Of a DNA stretch of 51,665 nt, positions 7,781 to 14,765 are shown in pieces. The stretch lies in NCBI RefSeq assembly GCF_003011965.1, contig NZ_PXWG01000040.1:1-51665 (forward strand). The letters are read 5' to 3'. The position numbers and the translations under genes are program-made. A model generated the notes under the pieces. That model searched no databases and had not been told where the DNA came from. It saw only the letters and a list, made by a program, of their open reading frames with translations. The DNA is from Streptosporangium nondiastaticum (lineage in GTDB: Bacteria; Actinomycetota; Actinomycetes; Streptomycetales; Streptomycetaceae). Positions within the stretch are counted from its first letter, which is position 1. Each line of letters opens with the position of its first letter.

Positions 7781-7963
7781 TTGGTCATGGTGTGGCCGAA
7801 TGGGCGGCGTGTTGTGGCAATCCGGGCGCGGAAGGACTGGGGGGAAGGATGTGAGGGTATGAAGACAGGATTGCCTGAGAGTGACGGTCGGCTACGCGCT
7901 GTTGCCGAACCCTTGTGGCGACCGCGCGGGTGGTGGCGCGAAGTGAACGGCGTGCCGCCGTGA
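7781..7963 (+). CDS. Possible 60-residue small protein (uncertain)
   Basis: A TTG-initiated frame with AAAGGAGG at 7763-7770, 10 nt upstream, by far the best ribosome site in this gap. The product is basic and Trp-rich (five Trp) and has no recognised domain, signal peptide or membrane span. Third-position GC is only about two thirds, well below neighbouring genes, which argues against a long-conserved coding gene. A tiny ATG-AAA-GGA-GGT-TGA frame at 7760-7774 overlaps the ribosome site. It could instead be a regulatory RNA or antisense leader of bldN. Confidence 0.25.
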   Translation: MVMVWPNGRRVVAIRARKDWGEGCEGMKTGLPESDGRLRAVAEPLWRPRGWWREVNGVPP

Positions 7964-7968
7964 CAGAG

Positions 7969-8005
7969 CCGCCCCGGAGCCGCTAGAGCGCGGCTGCCGG
8001 GGCGG
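7969..8005 (-). terminator. Terminator of the HAD hydrolase gene
   Basis: CCGCCCCGGAGCCGC (7969-7983) pairs with the segment 7990-8005 (one bulged G), with a 6-nt loop, just beyond the stop of the minus-strand HAD gene. Confidence 0.75.
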
Positions 8006-8055
8006 AGGAGCGGAAAAACCGGAAGAACCGGAAGAGCCGGAAGAAGGGGCGTGCG

Positions 8056-8994
8056 TCAGCGCCTGCGCCGGTGCAGGGCGATCGCCGCGGCCGCGCCGCC
8101 CGCCAGGGCGCCCACGCCGGCCGCCGCCGGGATGCCGACCTTGGCCGCCTTGCGGCCCGTACGGTAGTCGCGCAGCCGCCAGCCGTGCTCGCGGGCGTGC
8201 TTGCGCAGCCGGCCGTCGGGGTTGACGGCGTAGGGGTGTCCCACGAGGGACAGCATCGGGATGTCGTTGGCGGAGTCGCTGTACGCCGCGCAGCGGTCCA
8301 GCTCCAGGCCCTCGGCCGCGGCCAGGGCGCGGACGGCCTCGGCCTTCGCCGGGCCGTGCAGCGGCTCGCCGACGAGCTTGCCGGTGTAGACGCCGCCGAT
8401 CGACTCGGCGACGGTGCCGAGGGCGCCGGTCAGGCCGAGGCGCCGGGCGATGATCGTCGCGGCCTCGACGGGCGCGGCGGTGACGAGCCAGACCTTCTGG
8501 CCCGCGTCGAGGTGGGCCTGGGCGAGCGCGCGGGTGCCGGGCCAGATCCGCTCGGCCATGTACTCGTCGTAGATCTCCTCGCCGATGGTCATCAGCTCGG
8601 AGACGCGGTGGCCCTTGACGATGGACAGGGCGCTGTCGCGGGCGTCCTGCATGTGCTCGGCGTCCTCGCCGGCCAGCCGGAACCACACCTGCTGCCAGGC
8701 GAAGCGGGCGAGCTCGCGCTTCTGGAAGAACCGCCGCTTGTACAGGCCGCGCCCGAAGTGGAAGAGGGAGGCGCCCTGCATGACGGTGTTGTCGAGGTCG
8801 AAGAAGGCCGCCGCCTGTACGTCGCCGACGACCGGGAAGTCCGGCTCGGCCGGCTCCTGCGCGCCCTCCAGGGCGCTCTCGGCGGCGCTCTCCTGAGCGG
8901 TCTTGCGGGCTGCCTCCGCCGCGGCCTCGCCTGCCAGCACGCTGCGTGCCGTGGCAGAGCGCCTGCGCGGAGTGATCCATCCCAGTGCGGCCAT
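8056..8994 (-). CDS. HAD-IB family hydrolase (SerB-like phosphatase)
   Basis: A 312-residue protein with a 60-residue Ala/Glu-rich N-terminal tail and then a HAD phosphatase core. Motif I is FFDLDNTV with the nucleophile Asp, motif II is the LVTAAPVE strand, the conserved Lys of motif III lies in GPAKAEAVRAL, and motif IV is YSDSANDIPML. This pattern defines subfamily IB, which includes phosphoserine phosphatase and CicA-like proteins; the substrate is unknown. A hydrophobic Ala/Gly-rich stretch (AAAGVGALAGGAAAAIAL) followed by HRRRR at the C-terminus looks like a membrane anchor. ATG 8994 lies 6 nt after a TATGCT -10 box on the minus strand, so the mRNA is probably leaderless. Confidence 0.85.
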   Translation of the reverse strand: MAALGWITPRRRSATARSVLAGEAAAEAARKTAQESAAESALEGAQEPAEPDFPVVGDVQAAAFFDLDNTVMQGASLFHFGRGLYKRRFFQKRELARFAWQQVWFRLAGEDAEHMQDARDSALSIVKGHRVSELMTIGEEIYDEYMAERIWPGTRALAQAHLDAGQKVWLVTAAPVEAATIIARRLGLTGALGTVAESIGGVYTGKLVGEPLHGPAKAEAVRALAAAEGLELDRCAAYSDSANDIPMLSLVGHPYAVNPDGRLRKHAREHGWRLRDYRTGRKAAKVGIPAAAGVGALAGGAAAAIALHRRRR

Positions 8995-9000
8995 GGCCCG

Positions 9001-9006
9001 AGCATA
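9001..9006 (-). promoter_or_regulatory. -10 box of a leaderless HAD-hydrolase transcript
   Basis: TATGCT on the minus strand ends 6 nt before the ATG at 8994, and no Shine-Dalgarno is present. Confidence 0.5.
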
Positions 9007-9136
9007 GCCAGTATGTTCGGGGTAACCGGAGTCGGGATGATTCCGGGGCGTGAACTTCCCTTGACGCTCCGGTTACGCCCGGCGGGGCGGCGTGCGGCGG
9101 GGCGGGCAGGAGGGTGTGGCCCGGGGCGGGTGCGGG

Positions 9137-9424
9137 TCAGCCCGTCAGGGCCTTGCGGAGGCGGTCGGGGTCCACGCGCCAGAAGTCGTGCTGGGCGCCG
9201 TCGACGAGGATCACGGGGATCTGCTCCCAGTACTTGCGGTGGAGCTCCTCGTCCTGGGTGATGTCCTTCTTCTCCCAGCGGGCACCCAGTTCGCCGCAGA
9301 CGTCGGCGATGACGGCCTCGGCGGCGTCGCACAGATGGCAGCCGGGCTTGCCGATCAGGGTGACCGTGCTGTCGGCGGGGTTCTTGCGGGGGCGGCGGCG
9401 CAGCAGGGGGGTCATGTCCGCCAT
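9137..9424 (-). CDS. Glutaredoxin-like thioredoxin-fold protein
   Basis: A 95-residue protein with a thioredoxin fold: beta-strand VTLIGKPGCHLCDAAEAVI containing a CHLC redox motif near residue 27, a cis-Pro segment EQIPVILVDG, and a terminal helix DPDRLRKAL. It belongs to the glutaredoxin-like DUF836 type found next to rex in Streptomyces and would carry out thiol-disulfide exchange. ATG 9424 gives MADMTPLL; ATG 9415 three codons later is equally possible, since neither has a strong ribosome site. It is divergent from rex, with a 463-bp gap between them. Confidence 0.85.
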   Translation of the reverse strand: MADMTPLLRRRPRKNPADSTVTLIGKPGCHLCDAAEAVIADVCGELGARWEKKDITQDEELHRKYWEQIPVILVDGAQHDFWRVDPDRLRKALTG

Positions 9425-9601
9425 TGTGCCCGCACCCCGTGTGCCTCCGTGTGCTCCTGTGCGCGCCCGTATGCAATGACGTGCTCCCGGCTCGCTCAAA
9501 CGTGCTGGATGGGTGCCTGAGTCGACTACCATCATGTGGCGATTTGATGGTGTCCGGGGTTTTTCCCGGCAGGGTGTCCGGGGCCGGCCCCCTCCGGTGA
9601 G

Positions 9602-9634
9602 CAGCAGTGAGTCAGCAGTGAGTCAGGAGTGAGC
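9602..9634. repeat. Three 11-bp tandem repeats upstream of rex
   Basis: CAGCAGTGAGT (9602-9612), an identical copy (9613-9623) and CAGGAGTGAGC (9624-9634). An 11-bp period places each copy on the same face of the helix, as in tandem response-regulator sites. Function unknown. Confidence 0.5.
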
Positions 9635-9793
9635 GCCCGTGTCCGCGTCGACGCTCCCTTGGGTCGCGTGTGACAGGAGTGGCTGCTGTGGCAGTCCGGC
9701 CGGTCGTCCCCGGAAGGGGCCGAATGGTTCCCGCTCAGGGCCGAAAGGCCGCGTGACACCGGTCACTTTGACCGGGCAAAACGGACACCATCT

Positions 9794-9811
9794 TTGTGCA
9801 CGCGTTCACAA
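9794..9811. promoter_or_regulatory. Rex operator (ROP) upstream of rex-hemACDB
   Basis: TTGTGCACGCGTTCACAA is an 18-bp inverted repeat that differs by one base from the Rex operator TGTGAAC-N-TTCACA family. It overlaps the -35 region of the rex promoter, so Rex would repress its own operon when NAD+ is abundant and release it when NADH rises. Confidence 0.88.
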
Positions 9812-9822
9812 AGGCATAGCCT
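9794..9822 (+). promoter_or_regulatory. Promoter of the rex-hemACDB operon
   Basis: TTGTGC (9794-9799) and TAGCCT (9817-9822) are 17 nt apart. The -35 box is inside the Rex operator. The predicted start near 9829 gives a leader of about 59 nt. Confidence 0.6.
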
Positions 9823-9887
9823 GCGTTCGACGGGGCGGTCCTGGGACGAGGCGCCGCCCGCAGCCCCGCTCTACCCGCAGGAGCACC

Positions 9888-10682
9888 GTGGCAACTGGCC
9901 GAACTCACCGACCGGCGACCCGAAGCCGAGGGATTCCCGAGGCCACCGTCGCCCGGCTTCCGCTGTACCTGCGCGCACTGACCGCGCTCTCCGAGCGCTC
10001 GGTGCCCACGGTCTCCTCCGAGGAGCTCGCGACCGCGGCGGGCGTCAACTCCGCCAAGCTCCGCAAGGACTTCAGCTACCTCGGCTCGTACGGCACGCGC
10101 GGGGTCGGCTACGACGTCGAGTACCTCGTCTACCAGATCTCCCGCGAGCTCGGCCTGACCCAGGACTGGCCGGTCGTCATCGTCGGCATCGGCAACCTCG
10201 GCGCGGCCCTCGCCAACTACGGCGGCTTCGCCTCCCGCGGCTTCCGCGTCGCGGCCCTGATCGACGCGGACCCCGCGATGGCCGGCAAGCCGGTCGCCGG
10301 GCTGCCCGTGCGCCACACCGACGAGCTCGAGTCGATCATCACCGACAACGACGTCTCCATCGGCGTCATCGCCACCCCGGCCGGCGCGGCCCAGCAGGTC
10401 TGCGACCGGCTCGTGGCCGCCGGCGTCACCTCGATCCTCAACTTCGCGCCGACCGTGCTCTCCGTGCCCGAAGGCGTGGACGTCCGCAAGGTCGACCTCT
10501 CGATCGAGCTGCAGATCCTCGCCTTCCACGAGCAGCGCAAGGCCGGCGAGGAGACCACCTCCGCGCAGGAGCCCGCCGCCGCCGTGCAGCCCCGCTCCGG
10601 CGCGGCCGTGCGCACGCCCGCGGCAGGCCGGGCGGCCGGAAAGGGACCGGACGGGGACGTCCCCGCCGTGATGCCGGCATGA
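9888..10682 (+). CDS. rex: Rex, NADH/NAD+-sensing transcriptional repressor
   Basis: A 264-residue redox sensor. A short basic N-terminal tail (ATGRTHRPATRSRGIPEATV) leads into a winged-helix DNA-binding domain (LPLYLRALTALSE; VNSAKLRKDFSYLGSYGTRGVGYDVE), then a Rossmann domain with the dinucleotide motif VGIGNLGAALANY near 100-115, and a domain-swapping C-terminal helix (LSIELQILAFHEQRK). It binds operators when NAD+-bound and leaves them when NADH-bound. The extra 40-residue Ala/Pro-rich tail is typical of Streptomyces Rex. GTG 9888 has AGGAG 4 nt upstream. It is the first gene of the operon and overlaps hemA by ATGA. A near-consensus Rex operator lies in its own promoter. Confidence 0.95.
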   Translation: MATGRTHRPATRSRGIPEATVARLPLYLRALTALSERSVPTVSSEELATAAGVNSAKLRKDFSYLGSYGTRGVGYDVEYLVYQISRELGLTQDWPVVIVGIGNLGAALANYGGFASRGFRVAALIDADPAMAGKPVAGLPVRHTDELESIITDNDVSIGVIATPAGAAQQVCDRLVAAGVTSILNFAPTVLSVPEGVDVRKVDLSIELQILAFHEQRKAGEETTSAQEPAAAVQPRSGAAVRTPAAGRAAGKGPDGDVPAVMPA

Positions 10683-12145
10683 GCCTCCTCGTCGTCGGAC
10701 TGAGCCACCGCAGCGCGCCGGTGAGCGTGCTGGAGCGCGCCGCCCTCGCGCGCGAGGCGCAGGCGAAGCTGCTGCAGGACACCCTCGCGGCCGAGCCCGC
10801 CACCGAGGCGGCCGTGCTCGCCACGTGCAACCGCATCGAGCTCTACGCCGACGTGGACAAGTTCCACGCCGGTGTGGCCGAGCTGTCCACGCTCCTCGCC
10901 CAGCACACGGGCGTCGGACTGGACGAGCTCACTCCGTATCTCTATGTGCACTACGAGGACCGGGCCGTCCACCACCTCTTCTCGGTGGCGTGCGGGCTGG
11001 ACTCGATGGTCGTCGGCGAGGGCCAGATCCTCGGCCAGATCAAGGACGCCCTCGCCCTCGGCCAGGAGCTGCACACCGCCGGCCGACTGCTGAACGACCT
11101 GTTCCAGCAGGCCCTGCGGGTCGGCAAGCGCGCCCACAGCGAGACCGGCATCGACCGCGCGGGCCAGTCGCTGGTCACCTTCGGCCTGGAGCGCCTCGCC
11201 GAGGGCGTGCCGCTCGGCGACTGGGCCGGCGGCAAGCGGGCCCTCGTCATCGGCGCCGGCTCGATGTCCTCCCTCGCCGCGGCGACGCTCGCGCGCGCGG
11301 GCGTGGCCCACGTGGCCGTCGCCAACCGCACGCTGGAGCGCGCCGAGCGCCTCGCGGAGATCCTCTGCGAGCCCGGTGCGGGCCGCGCCGCCGGCTTCAC
11401 GGCCTCGGCCGTGGAGATGCGGGCCGTCCCGGACGAGCTCGTGCTCGCCGACGTCGTGGTCAGCTGCACCGGCGCCATGGGCGTCGTGCTCACGGCCGAG
11501 GCCATACGCGCCGCGCTGGCGTCCCGCGCGGATGAGGGCGGCGCCGCCGGTTCCGCCCGTACGGACCAGGGCCGTACGGACAGCTCCTGTCCGATCGACT
11601 CCGCCTGCGGCGACGCGGCCCGTACGGACGTCCGCCTCGCCCTCCTCGACCTCGCCATGCCGCGCGACATCGACGCCGCCGTGCACCGCCTCGACGGCGC
11701 CCGGCTCGTCGACATCGAGTCGCTCGCCGAGGCCTCCGCCGACGCGCCCATGGCCGCCGACGTCGACCAGGTGCGCACCATCGTCTCCGACGAGGTCGCC
11801 GCCTTCGGCGCCGCCCAGCGCGCCGCCCACATCACCCCCACCGTGGTCGCCCTGCGCACCATGGCCGCGGACGTCGTCGCGAGCGAGATCGCCCGGCTCG
11901 ACGGCCGCCTGCCCGACCTGGACGACAAGCAGCGCGCGGAGATCACCCAGACCGTGCGCCGCGTCGTCGACAAGCTCCTCCACGCGCCGACCGTGCGCGT
12001 CAAGGAGCTGGCCTCCACCCCCGGCGGCGCCGGTTACGCCGACGCGCTGCGAGAGCTCTTCGACCTCGACCCGCAGGCGGTCGCCGCCGTCAGCCGGGCC
12101 GATTCGCAGGCCGGTACGCACAACACGGCACGGGAGCCGGCATGA
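10679..12145 (+). CDS. hemA: Glutamyl-tRNA reductase
   Basis: A 488-residue enzyme that reduces glutamyl-tRNA to glutamate-1-semialdehyde with NADPH, the committed step of C5-pathway heme synthesis. It has the catalytic domain with nucleophile Cys50 in ATCNRIE, the GEGQILGQIK tRNA/glutamate-binding block, an NADPH domain with ALVIGAGSMSSLAA, and a C-terminal dimerisation helix domain. It is longer than the usual 420-450 residues because of an approximately 35-residue Gly/Ala/Ser/Thr-rich insertion at about 281-317 that includes DSSCPIDSACGD; its DNA carries three copies of CGTACGGAC. The start overlaps the rex stop, so translation is coupled, and expression follows Rex control. Its product is the substrate of HemL (25805-27139). 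Confidence 0.95.
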   Translation: MSLLVVGLSHRSAPVSVLERAALAREAQAKLLQDTLAAEPATEAAVLATCNRIELYADVDKFHAGVAELSTLLAQHTGVGLDELTPYLYVHYEDRAVHHLFSVACGLDSMVVGEGQILGQIKDALALGQELHTAGRLLNDLFQQALRVGKRAHSETGIDRAGQSLVTFGLERLAEGVPLGDWAGGKRALVIGAGSMSSLAAATLARAGVAHVAVANRTLERAERLAEILCEPGAGRAAGFTASAVEMRAVPDELVLADVVVSCTGAMGVVLTAEAIRAALASRADEGGAAGSARTDQGRTDSSCPIDSACGDAARTDVRLALLDLAMPRDIDAAVHRLDGARLVDIESLAEASADAPMAADVDQVRTIVSDEVAAFGAAQRAAHITPTVVALRTMAADVVASEIARLDGRLPDLDDKQRAEITQTVRRVVDKLLHAPTVRVKELASTPGGAGYADALRELFDLDPQAVAAVSRADSQAGTHNTAREPA

Positions 12146-13119
12146 ACGACACCTCGACGCGGCCGCTGCGCCTCGGCACGCGCCGCAGCAAGCTCGCCAT
12201 GGCCCAGTCCGGGCAGGTGGCGGAGGCCGTGCGGCAGCTGACCGGCCGCCCGGTCGAACTGGTGGAGATCACCACCTACGGCGACGTCTCGCGCGAGTCC
12301 CTCGCGCAGATCGGCGGCACCGGCGTCTTCGTCTCCGCGCTGCGCGACGCGCTGCTCGCGGGCGAGATCGACTTCGCCGTGCACTCCCTCAAGGACCTGC
12401 CGACCGCGCAGCCCGACGAGCTGGCCCTCGCGGCGATCCCGCCGCGCGAGGACCCGCGCGACGTGCTGATCGCCCGCGACGGCCTGACGTTCCAGGAGCT
12501 GGCGGCACAGCCGACGGTCGCCCGCATCGGCACCGGCTCCCCGCGCCGCATGGCCCAGCTCAACGCCTGGGCCCGCGACCTCGGCCTGGAGATCGAGACC
12601 GTGCCCATCCGCGGCAACATCGACACCCGCATCGGCTTCGTCACCAGTGGCGAGCTCGATGCCGTGGTGCTCGCCGCCGCGGGCCTCGCGCGGATCGGCC
12701 GCAGCGACGAGGTCACCCAGTTCCTGGAGACCGACGCAGTTTTGCCCGCCCCCGGCCAGGGGGCCCTGGCGATCGAGTGCGCCACGACCAACGCACCCCT
12801 CGCCGCGACGCTCGCCGAGCTCGACGACCCGTACACCCGGGCCGCCGTCACGGCCGAGCGTTCCCTGCTCGCCGCCCTGGAAGCCGGCTGCTCCGCACCC
12901 GTGGGTGCGCTGGCCGACTTGTTGGCCGACGGGCAGATTGTCACTGAAATGCGCCTGCGGGGCGTCGTCGGCACGACCGACGGCAAGACGCTGGTGCAGC
13001 TGTCCACCACCGGCCCCGTGCCGTCGTCCAGCGAGGAAGCCGTGGCCATGGGCCGCGAGCTCGCCGCTGCGATGCTCGACAAGGGTGCGGCCGGTCTTAT
13101 GGGGGAGCGAGCACTTTGA
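12142..13119 (+). CDS. hemC: Hydroxymethylbilane synthase (porphobilinogen deaminase)
   Basis: A 325-residue enzyme that links four porphobilinogen units into hydroxymethylbilane. Visible blocks are the N-terminal RLGTRRSKLAMAQSGQVA, the active-site FAVHSLKDLPT with its Asp/Lys/Asp pattern, GTGSPRRMAQL, NIDTR, and the dipyrromethane-cofactor cysteine at about residue 250 in EAGCSAPVGA. All are intact and the length is normal for the family. It starts at ATG 12142 inside the hemA stop (ATGA overlap) and overlaps hemD in the same way. Confidence 0.95.
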   Translation: MNDTSTRPLRLGTRRSKLAMAQSGQVAEAVRQLTGRPVELVEITTYGDVSRESLAQIGGTGVFVSALRDALLAGEIDFAVHSLKDLPTAQPDELALAAIPPREDPRDVLIARDGLTFQELAAQPTVARIGTGSPRRMAQLNAWARDLGLEIETVPIRGNIDTRIGFVTSGELDAVVLAAAGLARIGRSDEVTQFLETDAVLPAPGQGALAIECATTNAPLAATLAELDDPYTRAAVTAERSLLAALEAGCSAPVGALADLLADGQIVTEMRLRGVVGTTDGKTLVQLSTTGPVPSSSEEAVAMGRELAAAMLDKGAAGLMGERAL

Positions 13120-14765
13120 ACCCCACCGCCCCGAACCACCCCGTGCACGGGCACGTCACCTTCCTGGGTGCCGGCCCCGGAGACCCGGGACTGCTGACGC
13201 TCCGCGCCGTGGAGGCGCTCGCGGCAGCGGACGTCCTGATCGCCGATCCGCAGGTGCTCGACGTGGTGCGCACGCACGCGCGCGCCCATGTGGACATGCC
13301 TGCCCAGACGGTTACTGACGAGGCATCAAAAACCGCGGACGTCCCTGTCCTTAGGGACACCGCCAATCTTGTCATGACGGCCGCGCGCAGCGGCAAGCGG
13401 GTCGTCCGTGCGGTCCTCGGCGACCCCGGCCTCGACGGCGACGCCGCCGGCGAGATGCTCGCGTGCGCCGCCGAGGGCATCACCTTCGAGGTGGTCCCGG
13501 GCGTCGCCACGGCCGTCGGCGTGCCCGCCTACGCCGGTGTCCCGCTGCGCGACGGCAAGGGCGCCGACGTGCGCTTCGTCGACGCCCGCACCGCCTCGGC
13601 CACCTGCTGGTCCGAGGTCGGCGCGAGCGAGGTCACCGCGGTCGTCTCCACGACCCTCGACTCCGTCGTCTCCGCCGCCGGCGAACTGGTCTCCGCCGGC
13701 CGCGGCCCCGACACCCCGATGACCGTCACGGTCGCCGGCACCACCACCCGCCAGCGCACCTGGACCGCCACCCTCGGCAGCGTCGCCCAGGTCCTCAAGG
13801 CCGCCAAGGTGCTGCCCTCCGCCGACGGCGCCCAGCCCGTCATAGCCGTGGTCGGCGAGCGCAGCGCTGCCGAGCAGCGCGACCGGCTCTCCTGGTTCGA
13901 GTCCAAGCCGCTCTTCGGCTGGAACGTCCTCGTGCCGCGCACCAAGGAGCAGTCCGCCTCGCTCTCCGACCAGCTCCGCTCCTACGGCGCCGTGCCGAGC
14001 GAGGTCCCGACCATCGCCGTCGAGCCGCCGCGCACCCCCCAGCAGATGGAGCGCGCGGTCAAGGGCCTGGTCACCGGCCGCTACGAGTGGATCGCCTTCA
14101 CGTCCGTGAACGCCGTCAAGGCCGTGCGCGAGAAGTTCGAGGAGTACGGGCTCGACGCGCGCGCCTTCGCCGGCATCAAGGTCGCGGCCGTCGGCGAGCA
14201 GACCGCCAAGTCGCTGATCGAGTTCGGCGTCAAGCCCGACCTCGTGCCGTCCGGCGAGCAGTCCGCCGCCGGCCTGCTGGAGGACTGGCCGCCCTACGAC
14301 CCGGTCTTCGACCCGATCGACCGCGTCTTCCTGCCGCGCGCCGACATCGCCACCGAGACCCTGGTCGCCGGCCTGATCGACCTGGGCTGGGAGGTCGACG
14401 ACGTCACCGCGTACCGCACCGTACGGGCCTCGCCGCCGCCGGCCGAGACCCGCGAGGCGATCAAGGGCGGCGGCTTCGACGCCGTGCTCTTCACCTCGTC
14501 GAGCACGGTCCGCAACCTCGTCGGCATCGCCGGCAAGCCCCACAATGTCACCGTCATCGCCTGCATCGGCCCGGCCACCGCGAAGACCGCGGAGGAGCAC
14601 GGCCTGCGGGTGGACGTGCTGTCGCCCGAGCCCTCGGTGCTCAAGCTCGCCGAGGCGCTCGCGGAGTTCGGCGCGGCCCGCCGCGACGCCGCCCTGGAGG
14701 CCGGCGACCCGGTCACCCGCCCGAGCGAGCGACGTCCCGGATCGCGTAGAAGGGCACGGAGTTGA
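13116..14765 (+). CDS. hemD: Fused uroporphyrinogen-III C-methyltransferase-like / uroporphyrinogen-III synthase
   Basis: A 549-residue two-domain protein. Residues 8 to about 245 have a tetrapyrrole-methylase fold (FLGAGPGDPGLLTLRAVEAL). Residues 265 to about 520 are HemD (NVLVPRTKEQSASLSDQLRSYGA; FTSVNAVKAV; VAAVGEQTAKSL; FTSSSTVRNLV), which cyclises hydroxymethylbilane to uroporphyrinogen III. In the methylase half the usual GGDPxxxGRGxEE loop is replaced by VLGDPGLDGDAAGEM and the VTHR block by PLRDG, so methyltransferase activity toward siroheme or B12 is doubtful. The C-terminal 40 residues are Arg/Ala-rich. The start is TTG 13116, with GGGGGAG (13101-13107) 8 nt upstream, overlapping the hemC stop. 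Confidence 0.9.
   Translation: MNPTAPNHPVHGHVTFLGAGPGDPGLLTLRAVEALAAADVLIADPQVLDVVRTHARAHVDMPAQTVTDEASKTADVPVLRDTANLVMTAARSGKRVVRAVLGDPGLDGDAAGEMLACAAEGITFEVVPGVATAVGVPAYAGVPLRDGKGADVRFVDARTASATCWSEVGASEVTAVVSTTLDSVVSAAGELVSAGRGPDTPMTVTVAGTTTRQRTWTATLGSVAQVLKAAKVLPSADGAQPVIAVVGERSAAEQRDRLSWFESKPLFGWNVLVPRTKEQSASLSDQLRSYGAVPSEVPTIAVEPPRTPQQMERAVKGLVTGRYEWIAFTSVNAVKAVREKFEEYGLDARAFAGIKVAAVGEQTAKSLIEFGVKPDLVPSGEQSAAGLLEDWPPYDPVFDPIDRVFLPRADIATETLVAGLIDLGWEVDDVTAYRTVRASPPPAETREAIKGGGFDAVLFTSSSTVRNLVGIAGKPHNVTVIACIGPATAKTAEEHGLRVDVLSPEPSVLKLAEALAEFGAARRDAALEAGDPVTRPSERRPGSRRRARS

Larger units (their letters stand above)
7574..8055. other. 482-bp gap between bldN and the HAD gene
   Basis: Holds the bldN control region, with TATTCT on the minus strand near 7661-7669 as a possible -10 box. 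Nested inverted repeats are present: CGATCTC (7721-7727) with GAGATCG (7738-7744), and GTTCGAT (7718-7724) with ATCGAAC (7752-7758). A strong plus-strand Shine-Dalgarno (7763-7770) precedes a possible small gene. The HAD-gene terminator is at 7969-8005, next to a degenerate CCGGAAGA repeat (about 8015-8046). The section 7640-7780 is clearly more AT-rich than the surrounding DNA. Confidence 0.6.
9425..9887. other. 463-bp divergent gap between the glutaredoxin gene and rex
   Basis: Contains, in order: the inverted repeat ACCATCA (9528-9534) with TGATGGT (9545-9551) on the glutaredoxin side; two copies of GGTGTCCGGGG within 9548-9590; three 11-bp direct repeats at 9602-9634; a GTGAC-N4-GTCAC site at 9753-9766; and the Rex operator/promoter at 9794-9822. 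No convincing gene was seen. Confidence 0.6.
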
